From Corynebacterium sp. (GTDB lineage: Bacteria; Actinomycetota; Actinomycetes; Mycobacteriales; Mycobacteriaceae): DNA of 14,789 nucleotides. The notes beneath the pieces are model-generated. The model saw only the letters and a list, made by a program, of their open reading frames with translations, had not been told where the DNA came from and searched no databases. The position numbers were made by a program, and so were the translations under genes. The DNA is taken from assembly GCF_030530965.1 (NCBI RefSeq), contig NZ_JAUMTY010000001.1:136355-151143 (forward strand), read 5' to 3'. Below, piece by piece: positions 1 through 6,949 of the stretch (positions are counted from its first letter, which is position 1; every line of letters starts with the position of its first letter).

Positions 1-425
1 ACCGCCCCGAGCAAAGCGGTGGTGTGCATATCGTGCCCACAGGCATGCATGACACCAGTTTCGTTGCCATCACGCCCAGTCGTGCGCACAGTGGAAGCGT
101 AGGGCGCGCCGGTATCTTCGGTGACAGGTAGGGCGTCGAAATCCGCGCGCGAGAGAATCGTCGGTCCCTCGCCATTAGAGATCGTTGCCACGAGCCCATG
201 CCCACCTATGGGACGCGACACAGTGCAGTTGTAGTGAGACAACCGCTCGCGTATGGCAATCGCAGTTTTTTCTTCGCGTTCAGATAACTCGGGATGAGAA
301 TGCATCCAGGTATAGAACTCTTGCTGCCAACTGAGGTCGGCCGGGTTGGCATCAAGCAGCTCCGCAATGGCTGCACCTGGGGCACGAACATGAGCGATGG
401 ATTCTATATCTGCAGTGTTTGTCAT
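1..425 (-). CDS. M20D-family metal-dependent amidohydrolase, N-terminal part (cut by window edge)
   Basis: This is the first 141 codons of a gene that continues beyond position 1. The translation starts MTNTADIESIAHVRAPG and contains WMHSHPELS (residues 40-48), RADFDALP (93-100) and VMHACGHDMHTTALLGA at the end. The Cys129-Gly-His131-Asp132 cluster and His134 are the metal-binding signature of the M20D group (hippurate, IAA-amino-acid and N-acyl-amino-acid amidohydrolases). These cytoplasmic enzymes release a free amino acid from an N-acyl conjugate using a two-metal site. The order WxHxHPE, ADxDALP, HACGHDxHT resembles corynebacterial N-acylglutamine aminoacylases, but the substrate cannot be read from this fragment. 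The ATG at 425 is preceded by GGAGGA 6 nt upstream, a strong ribosome-binding site. The gene lies downstream of the lipoprotein gene on the same strand, 123 nt away, and may have its own promoter there. The family is secure, the specificity is not. Confidence 0.9.
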   Translation of the reverse strand, partial: MTNTADIESIAHVRAPGAAIAELLDANPADLSWQQEFYTWMHSHPELSEREEKTAIAIRERLSHYNCTVSRPIGGHGLVATISNGEGPTILSRADFDALPVTEDTGAPYASTVRTTGRDGNETGVMHACGHDMHTTALLGA

Positions 426-517
426 TCTTTTCCTCCATCTTCTGGTGAACCGTATCCGTTCACTGATCGGACGCGATGTGCTTTACCAGTGTAGGCGCAC
501 CATCCTCGATAGAGTCA

Positions 518-540
518 GGCAGCAATCTGCCCCGGGGCAG
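518..540 (-). terminator. GC-rich palindrome downstream of the lipoprotein gene, possible weak terminator
   Basis: A perfect 14-bp palindrome CTGCCCCGGGGCAG lies at 527-540, just past the stop codon at 549-551 of the minus-strand lipoprotein gene. Its left arm can also pair with GGCAG at 518-522 across a CAAT loop, so two competing hairpins are possible. There is no run of T on the minus strand afterwards, so intrinsic termination is doubtful. It may instead stabilise a 3' end or be incidental. Confidence 0.3.
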
Positions 541-548
541 CGGGTGAG

Positions 549-2342
549 TTACTGATAGCTAATGAAGTCCGGGCGAGGTTTAATCGCCATCGTGTCCTTC
601 GGATCGAGCATGGGCTTGTCCTCGTCGTAGAAGTTCTTCCACCCGAGGCTGATCTTGGGGTTCAAATCCTGCTGGATCACGTGCCAGGTATCCAGCTTGA
701 TGGATTGCGATCCGTGGCCATCGATGTGGATAACCATCGCAATGTTATCGGTACCTGGGATCATCTTGTCGCGGTTGCGAATCATATGAACCTTGAACTG
801 GTGAACGACCAGGGGCTTCTGCGGCAGTTTGTTGTCCTCAGTGAGTTTGTCCAGCCACTTAACAACGTCGTTGATTTCCTGGGCGTCGACGTGACCGATC
901 TGCTCCATGGGCAGTTCGTTACCGTAGAGACGCCACTCGGGATCGAGTGCCAGTCCGACATAGGGCTTTTTGAGCAGCTTCTCGTACTTCTTTGCCTGTT
1001 CCAGGAGGGTCATGCGCCCAGGCTGAAGGTCAATGACCGCATACCCGCCGGCCTTGTTGATAGCATCAATCCACGGCTCGACGGTGTCGGAATCGATGAA
1101 GCGGCTGTACGAGTTGTCCTTTTCTGGTTCCGACGACGCAACAGTCACGATGATTTCAAACGCCGGGATCACAGGTTGGTCTGTGAAGGCTTCGTAGCTC
1201 TTGGCCATTTTCTTCGCCCGGGCGACAGACGCATCTTTTCCTTGCTCCCCGAGGCACCCGAGGTCAGGTCCGTCGGTGGAGCCGTAAAGTGCGACGATGT
1301 GCCGGCCAGGCGTGACGAGTCCGCCTCCACCTGGCTGTTCTTTGTCAATGCTCTTGGCTTTGTCGATACGACGAGAGAGCGTGTCCTTGTTGCCGAACAA
1401 TTCGCCCAGTGCAATGACATGGTCGTCCTTCTTGACGATCTCGATTGACTCATGGGTGGCGCGGGGGTCGGCTGCGGGGAGGCGAACAACGTTCTGGCCG
1501 GCGACGGATGCGTTCGTGAAACTTGCGGGGCTCGTGGCGGGAGCGACGAAGACGTGTCCGTCAGAGTCAGGCTCTTTGTCCGCTTTGCTGTCCGGGTTCC
1601 ACGGTGCTGTGAGAACCGGGCGGGGAGTGTACGGTGCACCATCGGATGTGGTGGGAAGGTTGGGAGTACTCGGTGCGCTGCTGTTCGCGCTCTTTTTAGC
1701 GCTGGACGACGGCTTCGACGCGCTTGTGGTACTCGATGTGCTCGCCGCCGCACTGGCCGCCGCTGCCGGCGCAGTCCCGGATCCGTCGCCTTCAATGGGG
1801 GCATCCGGAATAATCACGAGGTCGCGGAAAGAGTATTGACCTTTGTCTAATCCATCTGGCCAGGAATCAGGCGTCGTTTCGTGAGTTTTCGCCGAGGAAG
1901 ACAGTGAGCCGAGTGAATCGCCTTTGAGGGTGACGATGTCGTCGACTCCCAATCGATCAAGTTCGGACTCAATGTCTTTGCGGGAGTCGTCCTCGTTAGT
2001 CGCGTCGATGAGGAAAACGGGAACTCCAGCACTGGCGGCCAGGTTGCAGGCCCGTGCGCGCGTGGCGGAATCGGCATTGGGTCCAGTGACGACAGCGGCT
2101 TTTGCTGAGTCGAGGAATGTCGAACTCGTCTTGGTGCCTGTGGGGTCGTCGCCGATGACGTCCGTTTTGTCCGAGACTTTCTTCGTTGAGACGGTGTCAT
2201 TGCCTCCACCGCCTGAGCTACTTGAACAGCCGCTGAGGCTTCCGGCTACTCCGGCAGCTCCGAGTGCTGTGACGGCCGCGCCCACTGTCGTTAAGAATGT
2301 CCGGCGTGTGACTGGTCGGGCAAAAGGACGTGAGGATGACAT
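549..2342 (-). CDS. Tat-exported lipoprotein of unknown function with CW-binding-2-like N-terminal region
   Basis: A 597-residue secreted lipoprotein. The N-terminus carries a twin-arginine motif TRRTFL (residues 12-17), a hydrophobic stretch (about 18-36) and a lipobox LSGC with Cys39, so the mature protein should be anchored to the outer face of the membrane. A Ser/Gly linker follows. Residues about 78-145 (TFLDSAKAAVVTGPNADSAT onward, ending near DRLGVDDIVTLKGD) have the pattern of cell-wall-binding-repeat-2 domains. Residues about 187-240 form an Ala/Ser/Thr/Pro-rich low-complexity linker. The C-terminal half (about 345-597) alternates hydrophobic strands and helices, with segments such as RHIVALYGSTDG, YAVIDLQPGRM, YVGLALDPEWRLYG and LVVHQF, suggesting a TIM-barrel-like fold. 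I do not recognise a catalytic signature. The ATG at 2342 has AGGAG 8 nt upstream. A terminator at 2521-2555 separates it from the permease gene, so it is its own transcription unit. A cell-envelope role is inference. Confidence 0.85.
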   Translation of the reverse strand: MSSSRPFARPVTRRTFLTTVGAAVTALGAAGVAGSLSGCSSSSGGGGNDTVSTKKVSDKTDVIGDDPTGTKTSSTFLDSAKAAVVTGPNADSATRARACNLAASAGVPVFLIDATNEDDSRKDIESELDRLGVDDIVTLKGDSLGSLSSSAKTHETTPDSWPDGLDKGQYSFRDLVIIPDAPIEGDGSGTAPAAAASAAASTSSTTSASKPSSSAKKSANSSAPSTPNLPTTSDGAPYTPRPVLTAPWNPDSKADKEPDSDGHVFVAPATSPASFTNASVAGQNVVRLPAADPRATHESIEIVKKDDHVIALGELFGNKDTLSRRIDKAKSIDKEQPGGGGLVTPGRHIVALYGSTDGPDLGCLGEQGKDASVARAKKMAKSYEAFTDQPVIPAFEIIVTVASSEPEKDNSYSRFIDSDTVEPWIDAINKAGGYAVIDLQPGRMTLLEQAKKYEKLLKKPYVGLALDPEWRLYGNELPMEQIGHVDAQEINDVVKWLDKLTEDNKLPQKPLVVHQFKVHMIRNRDKMIPGTDNIAMVIHIDGHGSQSIKLDTWHVIQQDLNPKISLGWKNFYDEDKPMLDPKDTMAIKPRPDFISYQ

Positions 2343-2414
2343 GTATTTTCTCCTGCGGGTTGAAACACCAGTGGTGTCCCCATCGTGCGACGACAGAACA
2401 GTGCGTGAACGAGG

Positions 2415-2475
2415 AAACTGTAGGCAAAACTGTATGCAATGGAACCTTTTTAACGGCTTTACCGTATTTACTGTA
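2415..2475 (-). promoter_or_regulatory. Repeated TACAGT elements upstream of the lipoprotein gene
   Basis: On the minus strand the hexamer TACAGT occurs three times in the 222-nt upstream region, at 2417-2422, 2429-2434 and 2470-2475. The first two lie in a direct repeat of AAACTGTA (plus strand) exactly 12 nt apart, and the third lies in the odd palindrome TTACTGTAA (2468-2476). TACAGT fits the actinobacterial -10 pattern TANNNT, but no convincing -35 lies at 16-18 nt. They could be -10 boxes or a regulator site. Confidence 0.25.
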
Positions 2476-2520
2476 ACAATGCGAAATGTTGTGGTGCACT
2501 GAGCTGTATCGAGAAAGCAG

Positions 2521-2555
2521 AAAACAGGGGTAGTCGATGACCGAGATACCCCCGT
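2521..2555 (-). terminator. Intrinsic terminator after the NCS1 permease gene
   Basis: Beginning 9 nt past the permease stop codon, the minus strand forms a 9-bp stem (arms 2547-2555 and 2524-2532, ACGGGGGTA with TACCCCTGT, one G-U pair). The 14-nt loop can itself form a short TCG/CGA pair. The stem runs directly into TTTT and a pyrimidine-rich tail. Stem, position and T-run together make a convincing Rho-independent terminator ending the urease-permease transcription block. Confidence 0.8.
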
Positions 2556-2564
2556 TGTAGTTAG

Positions 2565-4253
2565 TCACTCAACCGGAAGAACATGACGGCCTTGCCGATC
2601 GGTGGTAAGAGCCAGCGAGGAAATGTACTGCTTTTCACCTGTAGGGGAAGGAACAGCGGACGCGAGAACATCGGGACGTTCAACCATTTCTCCGGTGACA
2701 CAGCATCGGAAGAGCTCATCCGATGGATTTCCGTGATCATCGAAAAGAGGGGAGTCTACGCCGTCGTCGGTTCGACGAAGATAAAACTGCCCACGGGTGA
2801 TGATGGCAATTAGTGGTGTGGCGACGACCGCGATAGCGGCTGCAAGGAGTGCCGAGTAGGGCTGAATGGTCGCGCCGAGGACACCGAAGTACGCAGCGAT
2901 TGAGGTGGTGGCAGAGAGCAATAGTGCTCCGATTCCCACAGGGTTGATCGGGAAAATCATTCCGCGCCGATATTCTGGATACCGGGGAGAAATGCCGAGT
3001 ACATATTTGTTTATTGCAATGTCAGACGCCACCGTGAAAATCCACGCGATAGCAACGTTGGAATAGAACCCAAGAATGGAGTTCAACATGGAGAACATAT
3101 TGAATTCCATGAGAGACAGTGCGATACCAACATTGACAAAGACAAAGACGATCCTGCCCGGATAGCGACGAGTTAAGCGCGTATACGCATTGGTCCACGC
3201 CAGTGAACCGCTATATGCATTTGTGACGTTAATTTTGATTTGGCTCATGACGACGAGGATCACGGCGAGGGTGATAGCAAGCCAGGTCGGCATCATATTC
3301 GTGTACATGGCGAAGAATTGGTGGACCGGCTCACTGGCTGTTCCAGGAGAATCATTGAGAACAGCCATGACATACACTGCGAGGAAAACACCAATGATTT
3401 GCTTGGTGGCGCCGAAGATGACCCAGCCAGGGCCCGAGAGGATGACAGCGGTCCACCATTTGCGTTTGTTGTCCGGGGTTTTGGGCGGCATAAAACGGAT
3501 GTAATCAATGTTTTCGGCAATTTGTGCTGTCAGTGAGAGGCAGACACCGGCAGCCAACATCATGGATGCGAAATCCGCATGGCCGGGACCATTTCCCGCG
3601 TAGTGAGCAAAAGTATGGACACTCGATGGATGCTGAATAATCAGGACGATGAGGGGCAGAACCATCATCACGATCCACAGTGGATTCGTTGCTTTCTGAA
3701 TCTTTGATAAAGACTTCATCCCATACATGACCAGCGGGATGACGATCAACGAAGAGACCAAGTACCCGGCCCATAGTGGGATTCCAAGACCCATTTTGAG
3801 CCCTTGTCCCATAATTGAACCTTCAGTGGCAAAGAAAATAAAGGTGAACGAAGCGAAGATGATATTCGTGACGACCGATCCGTAATAGCCGAATCCGCTT
3901 CCCCGTGTAATAAGGTCGAGATCTAGATTGTATTTAGCCGCATAGACGGCGAGGGGAAAGCTCGACAGGAAGATTAATACCGCGGCAATAAGAATTCCGC
4001 CGACCGCATTCACTGTTCCGTGCGCAATTCCGATCCCAGCTCCGATAGAGAAATCAGCGAGATAAGCGATGCCGCCGAGTGCCGACGCTGCGACTGCGGA
4101 CGTTGCCCAGGTCCGGTAGTGCCGCGGTGCGAACCGGAGGGGATAGTCGTCACCGAAACTGGATTGGGACTGGTGAGGCGTGGGAGCGTTCTGGGGAGTT
4201 ACCGGCGTCGTCGCGGGACGTACCGGGGTAGTGTCTGTCATCGTCATAGACAC
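2565..4253 (-). CDS. NCS1-family permease (purine/cytosine/allantoin type)
   Basis: A 562-residue integral membrane protein of the nucleobase-cation-symport-1 family, which imports purines, cytosine, hydantoins or allantoin with protons or sodium. Residues 1-45 are a Thr/Pro-rich cytoplasmic N-terminus. About 12 hydrophobic segments follow between residues 50 and 485. Recognisable NCS1 segments are the RGSGFGYYGS loop (118-126), QIAENIDYIRFMPP (244-257) and INVTNAYSGSLAWTNAY (341-357). A tail of about 70 residues (490-562) follows the last helix. The GTG at 4253 gives the longest form; ATG codons at 4247 and 4241 are alternatives. None has a visible Shine-Dalgarno, and TAATTT at 4256-4261 lies 8 nt before ATG 4247, which would fit a leaderless start there. 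It lies 125 nt after ureD on the same strand and ends at a strong terminator. Import of a urea-yielding nitrogen compound is plausible from position, but the substrate is not readable. Confidence 0.85.
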   Translation of the reverse strand: MSMTMTDTTPVRPATTPVTPQNAPTPHQSQSSFGDDYPLRFAPRHYRTWATSAVAASALGGIAYLADFSIGAGIGIAHGTVNAVGGILIAAVLIFLSSFPLAVYAAKYNLDLDLITRGSGFGYYGSVVTNIIFASFTFIFFATEGSIMGQGLKMGLGIPLWAGYLVSSLIVIPLVMYGMKSLSKIQKATNPLWIVMMVLPLIVLIIQHPSSVHTFAHYAGNGPGHADFASMMLAAGVCLSLTAQIAENIDYIRFMPPKTPDNKRKWWTAVILSGPGWVIFGATKQIIGVFLAVYVMAVLNDSPGTASEPVHQFFAMYTNMMPTWLAITLAVILVVMSQIKINVTNAYSGSLAWTNAYTRLTRRYPGRIVFVFVNVGIALSLMEFNMFSMLNSILGFYSNVAIAWIFTVASDIAINKYVLGISPRYPEYRRGMIFPINPVGIGALLLSATTSIAAYFGVLGATIQPYSALLAAAIAVVATPLIAIITRGQFYLRRTDDGVDSPLFDDHGNPSDELFRCCVTGEMVERPDVLASAVPSPTGEKQYISSLALTTDRQGRHVLPVE

Positions 4254-4255
4254 GT

Positions 4256-4318
4256 AAATTATGGGGCTAATGTCACGAACGCGCTCCCACTGTATGAATA
4301 TCAGGTGACCTAGGTAAA
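4256..4318 (-). promoter_or_regulatory. Candidate promoter(s) for the NCS1 permease gene
   Basis: Two readings are possible on the minus strand. TTTACC (4313-4318) and TACAGT (4289-4294), separated by 18 nt, would give a short 5' leader. Alternatively TAATTT (4256-4261) lies 8 nt before ATG 4247 and could drive a leaderless transcript, which fits the lack of a ribosome-binding site. The perfect palindrome ACCTAGGT overlaps the upstream box and could be an operator. All of this is pattern inspection. Confidence 0.35.
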
Positions 4319-4321
4319 CAA

Positions 4322-4335
4322 CGCGTTACTACGCG
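4322..4335 (-). repeat. Small inverted repeat between ureD and the permease gene
   Basis: CGCGT (4322-4326) and ACGCG (4331-4335) are perfectly complementary across a 4-nt loop. On the minus strand the hairpin is followed by TTGTTT, so it could be a weak terminator or attenuator between the urease operon and the permease. Five base pairs is short, and read-through is likely. Confidence 0.3.
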
Positions 4336-4378
4336 GAAACGATCACCAGCGACCCGTGGGACGAAGACGTGTCAAGAA

Positions 4379-5434
4379 TTAGTACTTCCGCAACCGTGGC
4401 GCTGGTGCTGAAAGAAGGATTTCTCGCGCCGCGGTCCACACCCGGTCACGAGCGATTCGTGCCTCATCAGCAGTGGCGGCAAGAATCCGCACCCAGACCC
4501 CAGATTCATAGGGGAGAGTAGATGTAGCCCACCGAACTGATACCGGAAAATCGGACTTGGGCAAGCGTCGGAGCACGTCGAGAAGTGCTTGGGTAGATTG
4601 CGGTGAAGGCGCAACTATCCAGACATTGGACCATGCACCATAGTTGCGCATGCCGAGCAGCCGACTGCCCGTATGCGGTCGCAATAGTCCGCGATCGATA
4701 ACGAGCGGCCTGCAGTCGGATTCCCTTAATTGCGCGAAATCATGCGGGTGATTGGCACGCGGTTGATCGATTCGTGTTTCCATGGACAACGCGTCGTAGC
4801 GGTGCCACTCACCGCGTCCCAGTCGCCCAGCCGCAATGCAATCGCTGACTATCGCGCAGCCCCCTCGAGCAGCGGTTACTCTCATAGACAGATGAGCCCG
4901 GGAACCCCCATAGGGGATCACGTGGTCAGGCATGTATTCGACAGTACTTCCCGGGCCAACAGTCAGGTTCACGTGTTGTATCGCTAGCCCCACATCCATG
5001 CGATGTATAGGCGTCGCCGCCTGAGTGGTGATAAGAGCCGACGCCGGTCTTGTTTCGCCGACGCGAATATCAACAAGGTGCCGATCATTGTGAGCAAGCC
5101 CAGCACCAGTCGTCATGATGTAGAGCAGCGGTGTGCCAGGCTGGTGCGGGTCCGTGTACAGTGGCCGCATCAGAGCAAGCGGAGCTTTCACGATTTTCTC
5201 CGCGACGACTGATCTTTTCCCCACCGACTTATCCTCAGGTGAGTCCACTCGGGCGTACAGAAAACCGACTTTGCCAGGGGAACCGACCGGAAGTGCCCTG
5301 TGGTCACCGGACATTGGCTGACTGCGAAGTTCCTTGGCGATCCTTGGCGGAATGGGAAGCGTAGCCGCCGCGTCGTAGAGGGAAGCAAAGGTGGGGGAGG
5401 AGATGTTGCTCCCCACTTGTGTCTGGGGTGCCAC
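4379..5434 (-). CDS. ureD: Urease accessory protein UreD (UreH)
   Basis: A 351-residue urease maturation protein. UreD binds the urease apoprotein first and, with UreF and UreG, forms the complex through which nickel and CO2 reach the active site. Family motifs are PLALMRPLY (85-93), TTGAGLAHND (108-117), ITTQAATPIHRM (135-146) and EYMPDHVIPY (166-175), followed by the GRLGRGEWHRYD segment. The first 45 or so residues are divergent, and the C-terminal domain (about 260-351) is less conserved, as is usual. The GTG start at 5434 lies only 3 nt after the ureG stop codon, with AGGGG inside the end of ureG as ribosome-binding site, so the two genes are probably translationally coupled. It is the last gene of the urease operon. 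The assignment is secure; the exact start is less so, since an internal GTG at codon 7 is possible. Confidence 0.93.
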   Translation of the reverse strand: MAPQTQVGSNISSPTFASLYDAAATLPIPPRIAKELRSQPMSGDHRALPVGSPGKVGFLYARVDSPEDKSVGKRSVVAEKIVKAPLALMRPLYTDPHQPGTPLLYIMTTGAGLAHNDRHLVDIRVGETRPASALITTQAATPIHRMDVGLAIQHVNLTVGPGSTVEYMPDHVIPYGGSRAHLSMRVTAARGGCAIVSDCIAAGRLGRGEWHRYDALSMETRIDQPRANHPHDFAQLRESDCRPLVIDRGLLRPHTGSRLLGMRNYGAWSNVWIVAPSPQSTQALLDVLRRLPKSDFPVSVRWATSTLPYESGVWVRILAATADEARIARDRVWTAAREILLSAPAPRLRKY

Positions 5435-5437
5435 GCC

Positions 5438-6085
5438 CTACCCCTGATGGGCTTTTCGCTGTGTTTCCACAAACTCAGCAAGCTCGGAGAGGCCATCGCC
5501 CGTTAACGCATTCGTCGGTAACACGGGGAGACCACCGCGCACCTCTTTCGCGTCCGCGACCATCTTGTCCAGATCACATCGGACATAGGGCGCAATATCC
5601 GTCTTATTGATAATGAGAAGATCCGACTCCGTGACGCCCGGTCCCCGTTTCCGAGGCATTTTGTCACCTTCCGCCGTGTCAAGAATAAACACGTATGTTT
5701 CCACAAGCGCCGGTGAAAAAGTAAGCGTTAAATTATCGCCACCCGATTCGAACAACAAAGTGTCGATATCGGGGAAGCGCTCCACCATCTCCGCTGCCGC
5801 CATCAAATTCATCGTCGGATCATCACGAACAGCCGTGTGGGGGCAGGATCCTGTTTCTACCCCGACAATTCGCGCCGGATCGAGAATTCCATCTAATTCC
5901 CGACGGATATGGTTTGCATCTTCTTGGGTGTAGATATCATTCGTGATAATTCCCACGCTATGACCTTGCTCGATCAACGTGGGCACGAGTGCCTCGATAA
6001 TTGCTGTCTTTCCTGAGCCGACTGGACCGCCAAATCCGATGCGATAAATCGAGTGTTCTTCATGGCTTGGGTCATTCTGTGCCAT
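5438..6085 (-). CDS. ureG: Urease accessory GTPase UreG
   Basis: A 215-residue SIMIBI-class GTPase that uses GTP hydrolysis to deliver nickel to the UreDF-urease complex. Visible elements are the P-loop GPVGSGKT (residues 20-27), the nickel-binding Cys81-Pro-His83 motif in GSCPHTAVRDD, ESGGDNL (113-119) and the guanine-specificity motif NKTD (160-163) followed by APYV. Length and motif order are those of a normal, intact UreG. The N-terminus before the P-loop is short, with two His residues (8 and 11) but no long His stretch of the kind some UreG proteins carry. The ATG at 6085 has AGGA at a normal distance. It is 32 nt downstream of ureF, in an AT-rich gap, and almost touches ureD. Confidence 0.97.
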   Translation of the reverse strand: MAQNDPSHEEHSIYRIGFGGPVGSGKTAIIEALVPTLIEQGHSVGIITNDIYTQEDANHIRRELDGILDPARIVGVETGSCPHTAVRDDPTMNLMAAAEMVERFPDIDTLLFESGGDNLTLTFSPALVETYVFILDTAEGDKMPRKRGPGVTESDLLIINKTDIAPYVRCDLDKMVADAKEVRGGLPVLPTNALTGDGLSELAEFVETQRKAHQG

Positions 6086-6117
6086 AGCGAAATCCTCACA
6101 ATTCGTACTAGTAATAA

Positions 6118-6921
6118 TTAATTAATGAATAGTCGTGCGGGAGCGGATTCATGTGCCGCACACGCAACATCCAAAGCAGGGCTTAGTGTTCCTATATCGT
6201 CAACTGATGAATCGCAACACATCTGTACGCATTCGGCGATGTCTGATCCCACCTCATTCACGACCTGCTGGGCACTGATATGGTCAGCCACGCTTAAACG
6301 AACCGCCGCGGAACAGGCTCCAGCCGCGAAAGAAAACAGTTCACAGGACACCGCCATTTCCCGGGGCAATCCATTGTGATGATGAATGACTCCAGCGACT
6401 ATTGCCTGGTTGCCTATGACATTTCCTTTGCGTACGTCGCTGATCAGTGTTCCTAGCGGTGTGTCGTCATCGGGGTGCAGCACATCGTCGGCCATCGACA
6501 ATAATTGCTTGCCGACGCGCATACTCCCGCGCCGTGCATTATCGCTAGGTTTTGTTGCCAGTAGGACCTCGTCGATGATTCGAAGCGTCCCCGTTGCGGA
6601 GTGTGTAGAGACACTCGCGGGCATAGTGTCGGACGCGGATTGTCGCCACTCCTGAGCCCAGGTCCACGCCAAGGCCGTTGCAATTCCGTCGGTAGGGGCG
6701 ACGACGTCGGTAATAAGCTCGCGAACAGTGTCTATGAGAGAGGCGCTGTCTAGCCAATGGCACTGAGACAGCCCTTCTAGCCCGTGCGAGAGTGTGTACA
6801 TTCCCGAAGGGAACGCCGTGTCTGTCCATTGGAGGGCTGATAGGAAGGCCGGAAACATCGATTGCCGTCCAGACCTATCGGTGCTGTTCACGGTCGCGTC
6901 GAGATTATTGGAAGAAGACAT
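6118..6921 (-). CDS. ureF: Urease accessory protein UreF
   Basis: A 267-residue, mostly helical protein that bridges UreD-urease and UreG and acts as a checkpoint for nickel insertion. The signature TDTAFPSGMYTLSHGLEGL (33-51) and the conserved RRGSMRVGKQ (130-139) identify it. The ATG at 6921 has no good ribosome-binding site. An internal ATG at 6858 (codon 22, MFPAFLSALQW) has GGACGG just upstream and would give the more usual short N-terminus, so the true start may be there. It lies 28 nt after the ureBC stop and 32 nt before ureG, within the same operon. Confidence 0.94.
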   Translation of the reverse strand: MSSSNNLDATVNSTDRSGRQSMFPAFLSALQWTDTAFPSGMYTLSHGLEGLSQCHWLDSASLIDTVRELITDVVAPTDGIATALAWTWAQEWRQSASDTMPASVSTHSATGTLRIIDEVLLATKPSDNARRGSMRVGKQLLSMADDVLHPDDDTPLGTLISDVRKGNVIGNQAIVAGVIHHHNGLPREMAVSCELFSFAAGACSAAVRLSVADHISAQQVVNEVGSDIAECVQMCCDSSVDDIGTLSPALDVACAAHESAPARLFIN

Positions 6922-6949
6922 GATTCAAAGCTGTCACCGATGTGTCGTG

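Noticed and set aside
681..1448. Plus-strand open frame of 255 codons inside the lipoprotein gene
   Set aside because: It is antisense to a well-supported gene with signal peptide and ribosome-binding site, and its translation shows no recognisable family features.
6086..6130. AT-rich gap between ureF and ureG as an internal promoter
   Set aside because: It has several AT-rich hexamers but no spaced -35/-10 pair, and it lies within an evident operon.
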